A DNA stretch of 64,000 nt from Malachius bipustulatus (taxonomy: Eukaryota; Arthropoda; Insecta; Coleoptera; Melyridae), in assembly GCA_910589415.1 (NCBI GenBank), contig OU342630.1, positions 62,864,186-62,928,185 on the forward strand, written 5' to 3'. Of the stretch, positions 1 to 12,800 are shown in pieces. The notes under the pieces are model-generated. The model had not been told where the DNA came from, made no database searches, and saw only the letters and a list, made by a program, of their open reading frames with translations. A program made the translations under genes and the position numbers. The first letter of the stretch is position 1; every line of letters starts with the position of its first letter.

Positions 1-150
1 TACCTGATTATAGGCGATTCCGTCAGAAACTTGTTCAGGGTTAAATGCTAACAGATCAAAACTCCTGACGTCTAGGTTTTGAGCCGAGGGTAGAGAGGAG
101 GGTAAGAGCCCACTTTAGAGGTTGCCGATTATGGGAGGGAAAGGAGAAAG

Positions 151-1030
151 ATCCCACTTTTTGGATTTCCGGTTATGTTTCTGGAAAATTTCCTTATATA
201 ATAAATAAAAGCTCATAAAATTGTCTAAAACTTTTATTCTATTTTTTTTTCAATTCTCGACCGTTTTCGAGCTACACGCTCAGAAATAGTTGAAATTTTC
301 AAAACAAATAACTTTTTTTTATATTTTTCATCAAACATTCCTTCATATCTCTAAAATATTCATCAGAAAAATAATAACTTCATTTAAAAGAAAATGTAAA
401 GAATTCAATTCCGTTTTTGGAACATGGAAAATATGGAAATTAACCTCCAGCCCAACCTCAAACCAGTCAAAATTTACAAACAATTTAAATTTTTCTGTAA
501 AATGTTGTCAGAAAATGTCATTTTCAGAAAAACCTGTCTGAAAAAGCTGTTTTTTCATATTTCTGACACAAAACCTCTTATTTGTGACATATATCTCTAA
601 AATGAGTTCTTCGTGTCTTGTGTGTTTTGAGGACGTGGTTAAAGAAATAACAACTCTTCTAAAAATGACAACATTTCACGATAAACTTAAAATTGCTATC
701 AATTTTGACTGGTTGAAGATTAATTTCCATATTTTCCATATTCTAAAAGGGAATTCAATTCTATACATTTTCTTTTCAACGAATTTATTTCGCTAATGAG
801 TATTTTGGACGATATGGAGAAATTTTTGATTAAAACAATGAAGTAAAATGATTTTTTTTTTTAATTTCAACTGTTTCCGAGAGTGTTGCTCTAAAATGGT
901 TGAGAATTAAAAAAAAAGCTTTGCGGTTAAAACTTTTAGACAATTTTGTGAGATTTTATTTATTATCGAAAACATTTTCCCTACGACGCTCCGTTTTTGA
1001 GATATAACTAGAAACCCCAAAAGTGGGATG
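151..1030. repeat. Fold-back (long inverted repeat) element 1
   Basis: The left part (about 151-540) and the right part (about 600-1030) are imperfect reverse complements around a centre near 570. Examples are TCCCACTTTTTGG near 152 against CCCCAAAAGTGGGA ending at 1028, and the ATGGAAAATATGG stretch near 424 against CCATATTTTCCATATTC near 727. Two short ORFs inside are by-products of the palindrome, not genes. It looks like a decayed non-autonomous fold-back DNA transposon; no transposase and no clear target duplication are visible. Confidence 0.6.
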
Positions 1031-1285
1031 TTTGATGAAAAATATAAGGTAAAATGATGTTTCGAATTTAAACTTCTTCCGAGAGTAATAAAACTCGAAA
1101 ACAGTTGGGATTTAAAAAAAAATCTATGAAATAAAAGTTTTACATAATTTTATGAGGATAATTACATAATTTTATATTATATTATATTATATATTATATT
1201 ACATAATATTACATAATTTTATATCTATATGTATAGGAGTTTTTTACTGCCCAGCATTGTTGAGATATAACCGAAAACCCCAAAA
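1031..1285. repeat. Extra direct copy of the fold-back 1 right arm
   Basis: From GATGAAAAATATAAGG near 1035 to GATATAACCGAAAACCCC near 1263 the sequence repeats the 830-1020 arm in direct orientation (CTTCCGAGAGT, AAAAGTTTTA, GAGATATAAC). An AT-only tract of about 45 bases (1170-1215) is inserted in it. It is a partial tandem duplication or a second truncated element. Confidence 0.5.
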
Positions 1286-1289
1286 TTAC

Positions 1290-3060
1290 GCAAAAACTGG
1301 AACTTTCTCCGCCTTCTCCCACCCTCCTCCCATCCGGCTCGGCATCTTGAATTTAAGACTTTTGGTAACACTAAACATGAACCAGTTTCTGAAGGAATCG
1401 CTTAGGTACCTGCTCACGCAGTCTACACCTCCTTTTGGGCGATTCGATGACTGGTCTATATTATTATTTTTCTGAAATATTGATTATCTTTTTGAAAATT
1501 TGTTCCTTGAATTTTTGTCTAATTGCACAATAATGGATAAAGCTGTGCCTACATATTTACTTAGTTAACACTGTTGTGTAAACAGGTGAAGCAGATAAAT
1601 TCTGAGAACAATGGATTTTACTTGAAAGGATTCATTCGATAATGGAAGGTAAATTTACAAGAACAATGAATTAAATGTTCAGCCTGCTAAACCCTGAGAA
1701 TATAGAATACAGAGCGGATTCTATATTCTCAAACATAACCTGACAGTTTCCGAGCCATTGGAAAATTCAAGGAGGAAAATACTTAATTACCCATAATACA
1801 ACCAAACTTTTTTCTATTGTATGTACTTTGCTAAATATAAAAAAATTGGTTTATTGGCTTAGTGTATTTTCAAACCGACATATTATCAAAAATTAATGCA
1901 AAAAATTATAGACTTTAAAAGACTTATATGACATCATTACTCCCAGTGAAGCATGCTGAAATATTTTAGACAATAATTATTAATGTTCTCGTATGCAAAA
2001 TATAATATTAAAATGCATAAAATAAAGAATATATATTGAAAATTACGCACAATCGTAGATAATAAGGGTAGGTATCTATACATACAAAATATTCAACTTA
2101 TAAGTAACTCACTGGGAAAAAGTAATTACACTATTCAGGCTTTGTAAAAACATCCAAGTTCGAAATAACCGCTATTGACCCTAAGTTGAAAGGTCTTTTG
2201 AAGCTTCCATCAATGACGTTATAATTTTTTTAACGCAATCGTATATCAGCGTTGTCTCTCTACGTGATTTATAGATCAATAGACTTGGGTAGGTATATCC
2301 GAGCTTTGGTAGAACAGGAAAAGAATAAAGCAAGTTGACATGACTATACGTTGTCGCGAATGCATTCGCTGGCGCAGGATTGTGGGATTTGGCTAATTGC
2401 TCTCATTTGTCAAACATTCGAACTAACTGTTGATTCAGATCCCTTTATGGGACTGAAACAGGCCCTCGGGAATTCATTACTCGAAACTGGGATGCGCCCG
2501 AATAAATTATTGACTCGGACAGTTGTCGTTGGTCTATGAAAAAGTCAGCTATTCAAACAGGAACGTGATCTATGAGACAGGTCTATGAGTGGTAAGATTA
2601 TTAAGAGTTGCTTGCTGGGCCATTTATTAGTCCAGATTCAGTTCATAAATCAACTACCTGATAATTGTATTTTCAACGTAGCAATATCTTTTGTAGATTG
2701 TTTTGTTTGGTTGCCTGTTAATTAGGGATATTTTTAATCCTTCTTGAATATGAAAATGAAAAATTGAAATGTATACCTAGCTTCGAAAAAATGAGCCGTG
2801 AAGAACGCAATAAAATGAAATTATTGTAACTGAAACTCCTTTATTTTTGATTAATTATATGGAACAAAATCTTATTCAAAAAGGACCGCCTGTACCTACA
2901 TGACTGCCAATATCTTATTCGTGTAGGTCCTATTGAAATTGTTGAAAACATTTTCTGCTTTTGACCATCCGTTTGTATTTTGTTCTTTATTATTTTGTTT
3001 ATTTTTATTTATTACTTTATTATTATTATATTTATTTTTTACTTTTTTTTTTATTTTTTT
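1290..3060. other. AT-rich stretch with no recognised gene
   Basis: I see no coding region with family resemblance here. It ends in a T-rich low-complexity tract (2985-3068), which probably marks the tail side of the repeat fragment that follows. Confidence 0.5.
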
Positions 3061-3070
3061 TTTTTTTTAA

Positions 3071-3165
3071 AGGAGGGAGCATCGGTCTTAACTATGTAGG
3101 TAAGACAAAGTCGCTCCACTTCGGTAACACGGGATTTCGAGCATCTTACTCATTCACCCAGCCTC
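3071..3165 (-). repeat. SINE-like 3' fragment, copy 1
   Basis: The stretch GGAGCATCGGTCTTAACT followed by GTCGCTCCACT and GGTAACACGG shares order and most bases with 62395-62470, where the same tail is attached to a tRNA-like head read on the minus strand. Here the tRNA-like head is missing or unrecognisable. The flanking T-rich tracts fit a retroposed, truncated copy. Confidence 0.5.
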
Positions 3166-3579
3166 AAGTATGCCATTTAATTTTTTTTACTGTTTACTTT
3201 ATTATTATTTTTTGTTATTATTTTCTTAATATTTTGTAAGCAGATTTTGTTCTTTATTATTTGATTAATTCATGCTGGATGGTTGGAGTGCACTTTATTA
3301 AACCCCACAAACGCCACAGACGAACATATGTAACTATATTCAAGACTGCTGCTGTTGTATGCAAGATGGTTTAATTTTTAATTTTTTTTTTTTTTTTTGA
3401 TCAATACCGCGTGATCCAAAAACTCTCTAATTGTGGCCAAAACTGCAAACAGAGTGACAGGCAGTCGCAAGTAAGTAGATCACCAAAAAGTATGTACATC
3501 TTCTTCTTTTAAACCTCTTTTATAGAGAATTTTGTGCTTTGTACTTTTTAATTTATTTACTTATAGCTTTTTGAAAGTT

Positions 3580-3754
3580 GGGTCTATTTCATAAAACATT
3601 TACAAAAATTACAATTCGACAAATTGTCACATTTTTTGTTGTGACAAATTTGTATAATCATTTATAGTAAATTCTATTCGTTTTTACAAATTTGCCGCAA
3701 CACAAGTGAGAGTTTGTCGAATTGTCATTTGTAAATGTTTTATAAAACGGGCCC
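3580..3754. repeat. MITE of about 175 bp
   Basis: Terminal inverted repeats run GGGTCTATTTCATAAAAC at the left and its near complement GTTTTATAAAACGGGCCC at the right, continuing inward through ACAATTCGACAAA / TTTGTCGAATTGT. The arms are about 50 bases long with an AT-rich middle. No coding capacity. The superfamily is not decidable from the ends. Confidence 0.65.
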
Positions 3755-3756
3755 CT

Positions 3757-6255
3757 GCTCTTTATTCATTCAGCTTATAAAAGATGAAAAACAAAATAAA
3801 AAGTCTGGAGGTTGGGCATGACTTTTGTGACATACGTTTATTGAAGTATCTGAACTCACAGGCGTCTCAGGCTATCTGCAGGTAAAAAAGGTGAACTTTA
3901 TATTTCTACTAGGTATAAACAGGAAGTGAAAAGACTTGTAATAATCCTTACTTCGTTTTTAATTAAGAGAAGAAATTCCTTAGACTTTTGCTGACGAGAC
4001 CTTCTCTATTATAGTATGGGGCACTGCTCACAAGTAAGGGTAGTAATAAACTCGTTTGCAAGAAAGTAATCAACCAATTATTGATCTTCCAGATCAAAAT
4101 ATTAGTCTGACATTGATGGAGATAAACCGTGCATTAATATTTTATTTTTTATTTATTAATGTGTATAATTCATGTATGCAGGGATATTGAATTAGGTATA
4201 ATTATAATTTATTTACTGTTTTTGTCTCATTATTATTTCAACACTTCAGGTGACAATTTTTATCAATAAACAATTAGGGAAACAAAAAAAAACACATAAA
4301 AACTTGACAATTTAACAGTATCTACGTAAATAAAGCCTCTATTTTATGATATGTGACTTTTAGCACGTGAAACTTATTTTCCTTTTACATTTAAAGCTGT
4401 GTTTGCGGTTCTGCTCACGGACTCCGAGGTGGGAAATTGCTGAATTCTCTTGCACTTGTTTTAAGTGGCTTTGATTAAAAGAAGCTTCTTCGGCATTCTG
4501 TGATGAGAGCTTAATTGTTAAACACTTTTACCTTGCTTTTCGGTGAAACTAAATTTTAAAACAGTTACCTCTGAACTACTCAAATGGCAAAAAATGGTCA
4601 ATGTAACGATGAACTAGTTGTATGCGATCAAGACCGTTTCTGATATTGATGAACTCATATTTTATTAAAGTAAATCGCAGGGCACAAACCCGTAATTACC
4701 TTCGCTACGATTTTTCGAACGGACTAATTATTAACATGGGCTGTAATGGTTCATTTACTCGGTATGGTTATGATGACAGGCCTCTAATAAAATATTTGTG
4801 AATCCCTATTTTTATCTTTGTCATAAAAAAATTCTCAGTCAAAAATACCTTTGCAATTAACTGCGGGGAGAATCAAAAGTTCTAAGAATAAATCTAAGAA
4901 TAAATTTGCGCGATTAATAAAATTTCGCTTATGGAAGTAATAAAACTATACTGTATTCCAACTTTATTCGGACCGCCATAAAAAATCAGCTTACTGCGCA
5001 TGGTGTAATCTTGAAGTTTTTGTCGATAAACTATGAAAATGAATTGTGAGTATTATGACAGAGTGATGTCGGCCATGCTCTTTTTAACTTCCTTTTGACC
5101 AATTTGATCTGTGGAAATTGTCACGTTTGCATTTAATCAATCGAAATGTCATAAATAATTATTATTATACAGAAAAGGCCAGAAATATTGTCCAAAGATC
5201 CAAATCTTTATTACTGGAACGTTCAAGTGTATTTATTTTGTTTTAATATAATGGTAGGTAGGTAGCACAATATTGGAAATAACGTGTTCCAAAAAAAAAT
5301 ACGACAAACGAGAAATGATGAACTAGAAACATAATATGAAAGGAGATGGCTCAAATTGGAAACATTATTGAGAGTGATCAAGGAAGACTTAAATACAAAA
5401 GAAATATAATTATACGATTATTTAGAAATATTAATTAGTTTCATGATTTTCAAGTAGGTATACGTTTGACAATATTTCTTTAATCTCAGAATGACATTGT
5501 CACTCATAACCTAGAACCTTTACACTATTTCCTTGTCAGTGTGCTCATAATCCACGGCCAACTTCATCCAAATAGAGTTAGAATATACTAGGTAAGTACG
5601 AGTATATTTTAATTTCATATTTTTAGAACGCAAAACATACATAAATAATATTTCAGATAAACAATGTTTCATATTTCATTTTTGTGGCTTTTACTACGTC
5701 CAAACATGAGTAATGGTACAAAACTAAAAAACATGTAGTTTTAATTACTTAGTTCATATTAGCGCGAGTGTAAAATATGTATTATAAATTTACCCTTATA
5801 CAGGGTGAGTCTTCAATGCCGCATTTTTGAAACGGTGCAATGTAAAACGCGATTCCTGCAGCACAGGAAAAATAATAAACAAATAAATCTTTATCTGTCA
5901 ATGTACACAATATTGACAAAGTCAAGTCTGTTTAAAATAATATCACAGGAAAGCTACACCATGTCTTATTATGTATAATTAATCCTCATCGTCAGTATAC
6001 AGGATTAACGTGAAAATATACAAATTTTAAATAACGTCAAAAACATGAAAATATCACAAAAAAATTAAAATATAAGAGATAAAATTATCACAGAAAATAT
6101 TTAAAAATCTCGCACTATCGACACGACAAGTTTCAAACCAAAGAAAGACAAAACGCCCTCAATATTTGGTCAATTGATACCCAATTGTACCACACCAAAG
6201 CGCAAGGACAGCACTAAGCAGTCACCCCCCACAGTTCAGTGCATGCTGTTCACTA
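3757..6255. other. No gene recognised; one isolated CAGGGTG terminus
   Basis: I see no supported gene. At 5797-5807 there is TATACAGGGTG, the terminus typical of the fold-backs in this window, but no partner end in proper register, so it is probably the remaining end of a truncated element. Several GTAGGTA-type simple runs occur. Confidence 0.45.
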
Positions 6256-6261
6256 TAATTC

Positions 6262-7355
6262 CACTACTAACTCTAGTGCTCAAGAATGTCTCCAAGAAAA
6301 AAGAATGTATTTTTTCTTAAAAGTTTTTCTCTAGAACGCTTTATTTTCGAGATATAGGGTGGTAAACTTACAAGGATAAAAAATCAATTTTAATGATATT
6401 TTATATTTTCTAAAATATTGAAAGTATTTTTCTCAATTTTGGAGCCGGTTATTGTTAAAAGAGGGTTAAAACTTTGAAGCAAAAAAAAAACTTCTCAGAA
6501 GAAACCAGTGGCGTAGATATTGGGATTATTTTGTCTTGTAAGTCAAAAAACTTCTACGCCACTGGAGAAAACCGATTTTTGAAAACTTATTTCGAAATTT
6601 TATTCAATTAAGTACCTGAAAAAAGATACTCTTAGGAAAGGTTTCTAGCATGCTTAGTTTTTGAGATATTTTGATTAATTTTATGAAAAATCATATAATA
6701 AATATTTACAATAATAAATGTTAAAAAAATATACTTTTTTTAATACACCGTGTGCTTGAAGAGGTTATAAATATAAAATTTCAAAATAAGTTTTTAGTGA
6801 CTTTTATACTCCACAATACTATCTCATAGCAACTATCACTATAGGTACTTCACTCTTGAAGTTTGCAATTTAATGACGTAATATCGTTTATGAAAAATCA
6901 AAATATCTCAAAAACTAAGCCTCCTAGAGACCTTTACTAGGAGTTTTTTTACAGGTAATAATATAAAATTGCGAAATAAGTTTAAAAAAACTGATTTTCT
7001 CCAGTGGCGTAGAAATGTTGCGGCTTAAGAGAAAAAGAAACTCCCATTACTACGCCAATGGTTTCTTCTGAGAAGTTTTTTTGCACTTCAACATTTTACC
7101 TTCCCCTCTATAAAGAGAGAGGAAGGTAAGAGTAAAACCTCTTTAAGACAGATTAACCTACGCCAAAATTTGGAAAAATATCTTCAATAGTTTAGATTTA
7201 GAAGATATACAATGGAATTTTTTTTCCCAAGTTTAACACTATGTATCTCTAAAATGAACCGTTTTAGAGAAAAACTTTATAAGAAAATATACAATTATTT
7301 TACGTGTTATACATTTTTCCGGAGCTATGAATATAAAACTAGAACACCCTGTATA
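6262..7355. repeat. Fold-back element 2
   Basis: The arms (about 6262-6720 and 6870-7340) are imperfect reverse complements. The clearest pair is CAGAAGAAACCAGTGGCGTAG near 6499 against ACGCCAATGGTTTCTTCTG near 7053, with CTTCTACGCCACTGGAG near 6548 against CTCCAGTGGCGTAGAAATG near 6999. The right end reads CACCCTGTATA (7345-7355), the same terminus as the other fold-backs, and it abuts the end of a reverse-transcriptase remnant. No transposase is encoded. Confidence 0.6.
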
Positions 7356-7357
7356 AA

Positions 7358-8010
7358 AGCAGTGTTTGAGTAGGAATTTTCGTAATATTTTCAATGATGG
7401 ATTTTTAATTGCATTTGGTAATTTCTTATATAAAGCCTTTCTAGTCCTGGCAAGTATATACCTTGGAAGTCGCAATTGACCACCACTGTTAGTGCTGATG
7501 TGGTCATGTATAACATAATTATGTAAAATATAGGCAATATATCCCTTTGCATAGGGAGCTGCAAAGTTTCGCAGTCTTTTAAATAGAGGTGTTCTCTTGA
7601 TGAGGCATTTGTCAGTATTCTATTATGTTCTTTTCTGTTGACGAAATATCTCAGTTTCATCCCTGGACCTACCTTACCCCATAATACCACTCCATAGCTA
7701 ATGACAAATGACAGCTGCCTGGCGCCTCAACTCTACAAGCCCTACAACTTGGTCGAGAATAATATTAGATTATATGTTTTTGCTTCGTTCATGGTCAAGT
7801 TGTTTGATGCAAACCATTTCTTGGCAGACTTCTGAGATTCAGCGAAATAGCATTTCAATTGCTCAAAATGTTTGCCTGTGTCTAATATGGTATTCCGTGT
7901 TTCGTGTCGGCTAGAAGATCATTAATATAACCTAAGAATAGCAGTGGCCTCAAGACAGAGCCCCGGGGTACCCCATGTACGACAGGGAGTTTATTTGATA
8001 TTACTGCTGT
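7358..8010 (-). pseudogene. Decayed non-LTR retrotransposon reverse transcriptase
   Basis: Read on the minus strand, about 7990-7905 gives the RT block GVPRGSVLRPLLFLGYINDLL, the standard motif preceding the catalytic YADD. The next part (about 7900-7740) resembles the region after YADD (AKKWFASNNLTMNEAKTYNLI), and 7690-7358 gives two overlapping frames that match the C-terminal tail of jockey/CR1-like pol (RTRKALYKKLPNAIKN, then LKILRKFLLKHCF). The YADD segment itself is deleted, and stops and frameshifts break the frame at least three times. This is a dead fragment; the clade is inferred, not established. Fold-back 2 sits directly at its downstream end. Confidence 0.75.
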
Positions 8011-8024
8011 ACACCTGCTGATAA

Positions 8025-8157
8025 AATAGTATATTATTCAACAAGTGCATAATGATAGCTATTATCCACGAAGATGAAAATTGCAGCACGAGCCTCTGGC
8101 GAGTGCTGTAACATCTAAGTGGATAATAGCCATTATGCGCGAGTGGAATACTATACT
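8025..8157. repeat. Small MITE hairpin, about 130 bp
   Basis: Left arm TGCATAATGATAGCTATTAT near 8047 pairs with right arm ATAATAGCCATTATGCGCG near 8123, and the outer ends AGTATATTATTCAAC and GTGGAATACTATAC also pair. The centre is GC-richer (GCACGAGCC...GGCGAGTGC). No coding capacity. Confidence 0.6.
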
Positions 8158-8160
8158 TTA

Positions 8161-9120
8161 TCTACGAGTATACTTGAATAAAAGTAATTTTACTTACGGT
8201 AGAATTAAATTTTTTTTATGTAAAAAAGTTTTATGGATTGCAGTTCTATATGTATTTATTAAAAAATATGATTATCTTTAAGTAAATAATTTGGTTATTG
8301 AACTATTGCAAAAGTGCAGAAAATATTACATACTTCACTGTCGACTGAAAATTTGTAAAATAACTTTAAAAGGAGAAAAATTACAAAATCAGGGTGAAAG
8401 ATTTCGTCGCGCATCGTATTTCACTTTTGATTTTGCAGGCAGTAAACCATTAATTGATGCATTTGTTGCTTTTCCCCTATTTATATCAGGTGGCGTATAT
8501 TATTCAAGATGTTATTTTCGTTGAAGAACATCCTGTATTATTCTGTTTATAATAATTTTAAGTTTAATTTTTATAATACAATAATTTGTATTGTAAAATT
8601 GAAACTAAACATAAGCAAAGGTGAATTTTAGGTTATCGTGATTAGCTGTCACTACTGTCAGTCGACTAAACCTATTGGCAGCGTTCCAAGGCATCAACTT
8701 TCACATCAACAGTTGATCAGGGCTTTATAACTACGCACGGATACTAAAGCATGTTCATTTTATTAGTATTATGATAAGTAGTTTCGTATGCTATAGTAGT
8801 TGAAAGATCAAAATCATCGTAATATTCTGCGACTTTCATATTTTTATAACATTTTATTAAACGTAAAATAAACGTTTAGGGACTCTACTTTCATGTCAGT
8901 GGACCATTGACAGTAGTCAGTAGTTTGAATCTGCCAAACGTACGACAGAAAAGGGCGGTAAAGTTAAACAATTGACATTAACGATTGAATAATGAGCTCA
9001 TTGTTCAATCGACCTGACACTATTATTCGATAGGGCAATAGTAATGCATGCCATTACTTCGTTAAAATGAGACTAATAATTGATTTGTTATCTAATAGGA
9101 GTAGATAAAATAATATTACT
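8161..9120. other. No gene recognised
   Basis: I see no supported gene. Short imperfect palindromes around AATGAGCTCATTGTTCAATC (8990-9010) suggest another decayed MITE, but I could not define its ends. Confidence 0.4.
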
Positions 9121-9132
9121 TGTAAATTGAGC

Positions 9133-9445
9133 GAGATATATGAAGAGGTAAAGTTGATATTTCAAATTCTTCAATATTGACAGTTTTAAAGAATTTGTTT
9201 GCCTAAAATACATACTACGGCCTTTTCTTTCAAATTATCATTAAAAATTCAAAAACATTGTTTAAATTTATATGCAACGAAATTAACTCCAGTTTTCTGG
9301 TTCTCCACCAATGAAAAAAAAAGCCTGAAGTCATTTTATTCATATAAATTTAAAACGTGCTTTTCGAAAATAAAATTCACTGATATTTAAAAGACTCAAT
9401 ATTGAAGAAACTGAGTTCTCAACTTTACCTCTTCTTCATGTCTCA
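9133..9445. repeat. Inverted-repeat element, about 310 bp
   Basis: The left arm ATGAAGAGGTAAAGTTGA near 9139 with CTTCAATATTGA near 9170 is matched by CTCAATATTGAAG near 9395 and TCAACTTTACCTCTTCTTCA near 9419. The arms are about 55 bases; the middle has no coding resemblance. Probably a MITE. Confidence 0.55.
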
Positions 9446-9450
9446 GTCAC

Positions 9451-12390
9451 TTTACAAAATATATATTTTTATTGTTTTTTCTGTGTGCACGAATTGCCCC
9501 CCTAATAAGGACTAATAAGAACTCACCCTATATAGCTATTTTAGTTTATTAATGTTATGTGGATTTTTATCATTATTTTCAAGTGTAATTTATCAAAAAA
9601 CCACTAGTGAGATAAACAAATGATAATTTGCGTCCATAGTATGGGCGCATTCCATAGTAAATTACATTTACTTTTTGTGTTTTTTTTTTTTTCGTTTCTG
9701 AGTTCGATTGCATTAGCAGTAGGTACATAATAATTACTTATACAGCCAAGGAACAAAAAGACAAAGAATAGAATTCCAACACCTAATAATTTGTGGCCCA
9801 TTTTCCAGTAAGAATTTAGAAAACGCTATTTATCTGGCATCCATCTCTATTTCAGAAATCCGACATTTCACATTCACATATTTTAACGCGAGATGAAAAA
9901 AATGAAACCTGTAAATTAGAAACACGTGGACCATTACAGGGTCATGAAAAATGGAGTGTATTTTTCTCTTCTGATGTCGGTCAAACAGGGAATCAACCGC
10001 ATAAAATTAAATATAATTTATCGACCATGTTTTTTGTCACCTTCTAGGCAATAAATTTATCAACGAACCCCAAGAGTCAAGGACCGGGATAACTGGGAAG
10101 CGGGAGCCAAATTTAACCACGAGATATCCCAGATAATAAAATTACCGAATAGTTACTCGAATTTCAGGACAATTAATTTGGTTACATACAATATAATATT
10201 TTATATACGTGTTTACAGAATGTTAATGTAATTTACAATAATGAAACCTATTTTGGAGAACATAAGTGTCGTTGTTTTAAGAGGGTCATAGTAATATTTT
10301 ATTCAATTTATCGATTCTAAAAGTGTTCTGTTATAGGGTGTTTAAAGTTTATGTGACGTTTCTATGGGAATCGTTTTTACAGGTCGATTTTTTTAATGTT
10401 ATATCTTCTGACGTATATTTTTTGGCAATGACGTCAACTTTTTTTAATGGCAGCCTTCTACTTGTATTGCAAAAGGTCCTCATAAGAGGAGAATATTTTC
10501 CGCTAAATTTCGATTTTTTTCGTGGAATATAGAGTCATATTTATATGCAAGCAAGTTTACTTTTAAATCGCCGAGATTACTCAATAACAAACATAAACTG
10601 TTTTAAAACTTACTAAACTCAGAATAACGTTATTTACAAAACGTTAGTTTACAGAAAAGAAAATCAAATACCTGACTCATGTAGCGACTTGATTTGCTTT
10701 CTGACTATTGTACTTTTCACAGTAAACAAAACTTGTTTAGCCAACAACTACTCTTGTCGATCTTATCCGTAGAAATAGCAGGGAACTGTTTTCAGAAGAT
10801 TAAAATATACCTACAAGGAGAATACATTAAGTATGTGGCAACATCCAATAATATTAAAAAGAGCAAAATTCTCCTAAAAAAATATATTTTTTATTAAAAT
10901 AGTTCAGCATAACAAGAATGTTTTATGCTTTACAAACGCCTTATTTTCTTTTTTTACTTTTTTGACTGTGTGTAATTTGCATCTCTCACTGAGATTTTGA
11001 CTCTGCAACTCCCGTTCTTTCTCAATTAGTAGAAGATTAACAAAAAAATAACACTGCCAAAAACAATAAAATATAATGTGTCCATATAAAAAATTTGCTT
11101 GTTCGTAGTATAAATCGAGGTTGCTTGAAAATAGCAGCATTTTAAATTGAAAATCTGGCATCCCTACCCTTTTGTATTCAATATATTTGAATACCTAATT
11201 ATTCATGATAATAGATCCACACGTTAATAATACAGTATTCAAAAATTCAGCTGATTATTCCCAATCATAATCAGCATCAGCCATTCAACTAAAGCCAGCA
11301 ACATAATCCCGCAGGAACATATTATTTGTCAGTGTCTAGCGGATATGTTTGTGTTTCGTATACGCATCTGTATATAGCTATGCGCTCTGGATATATGAGG
11401 CGCCCGTTTTTCTTCCAGCTGGTTGTAACCCAATTAATAATTTCAGAAGCTCCAAATGATGAAACGAACTCTTTTCACTGAGAAAATCGTTCGATATAAT
11501 ATACAAGTTAAAAATAACTCTGAAATACCTGTAAATACCTGCGAGCCGGAGTGAATGTTTTTCCTCTTCTTTTTTAATTCAATTTTCCTGAGTGCCCCAG
11601 TAGGTATTCTTGAGTGGACATTTACGTAATATATGAAAGGTAAACAATTTTCACAAAGTACCGGTTCTCACGCACAACCGCTTGAGCTCATGCTCGACCA
11701 TCGGGGTTCGAATTATAGAATTATTTAATTAAAAAATAGTTTTTATCTTGTACTAAAAGTGCGCTGGGAGCTGTGTTTGACAGCTAATTTTATTTTAAAA
11801 TTTTAGAGCAGAAAACAAACTATTTCTGTTGTAATTACTGGATGAAATTTTCTAGATTAGAGCAGGTACTGCAAAAATAAAGTTAATTGAATTAAAAAGA
11901 ATAGAAAATTAATGTTGTACGATTTCATCTGTATAAGTATCGTGATACCTGATGGAAAACAGGTGGATTAACAAACTACCTAATCCTTTAATTTATGCTA
12001 ATGGAATTTGTTTCGATTGCAACCTTTTAAACCAACGTTAATAATATGGAAGCCATAATTTATCACAAAAAGCTATACGTATCATTATTCCAAGCAGGAG
12101 AACAAATAAAATATAAATTTTGAAATTATTGTCAAAGGCCAAAAAACTGAAAAAATGATCAAAAAATGTGTTCAATAATTTATTGTTAACTGATAATTAC
12201 TGGTATAAATAAATCTAATAATTTTTGAAACAATGGATCTTCAGAAATGATAATCTAGGTATATCGTATCCGTTGTAGTTTCCCATCACGTACTATTAGT
12301 CCCCAACAACAAATCAATTTAAATCGACATCCACATAGTCCAAATCAATTCCCCGCTAGTTACAATAATCAGTTAATACTCCTTAAATAA
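9451..12390. other. Long AT-rich stretch with no gene recognised
   Basis: I see no exon, RNA gene or repeat pair that I can support. A TATAGGGTG at 10335 and CACCCTATATAG near 9525 resemble fold-back termini but have no paired arms. Confidence 0.4.
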
Positions 12391-12399
12391 CCTTCAACC

Positions 12400-12800
12400 C
12401 TCAGTTCAGCACGCTTCCTCCCGTCACTGTCCCAATTCCACCCCCACCTCTCATCTACGATGGCGGTAATTGGCGACGAGTAATTAGCCCAGCGATCGGC
12501 GGTGGTAGCGGCGGAAGACAGACGTTAGCAGAGAGTGCGGATGTGTTTGGTATTCCGTGGCTTCCCGAAGGGCGGATCGACGCAGTGACCTATGACTCCG
12601 TCACGAGCGTCGACTGTGGTATTCCCCGGTTGTCGCGACTCCAAATCAAATCACACGGTGCGGCCGCCTAATTACACGACCGTCGAACACACCCCCGATA
12701 GAGACGAGGAGAGGAGTCACCGATACGACGGGGGTGTTCTCTGACACAGAAGGGGGACTCACGATCGCGGTAGATGATGCGGAGAGAAAAGCCTTTTAAG
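12400..12800. other. GC- and CpG-rich island, possible host promoter or first exon
   Basis: About 400 bases stand out from the AT-rich surroundings, with many CpG dinucleotides (GCGATCGGCGG, GCGGCCGCC, GACGGGGG) and two TAATTAG/GTAATTGG homeodomain-type cores near 12465-12486. No long ORF crosses it and no splice pattern is convincing. A promoter, 5' untranslated exon or conserved regulatory element are all possible; nothing in the sequence decides between them. Confidence 0.35.

Noticed and set aside
3001..3068. T-rich tract as a terminator
   Set aside because: It is low-complexity DNA by a SINE fragment; long T runs are common throughout and no pol III gene precedes it.
8291..8524. Host exon after a TTTTGATTTTGCAG acceptor-like string at about 8440
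   Set aside because: No donor, no coding resemblance and no partner exon could be found.
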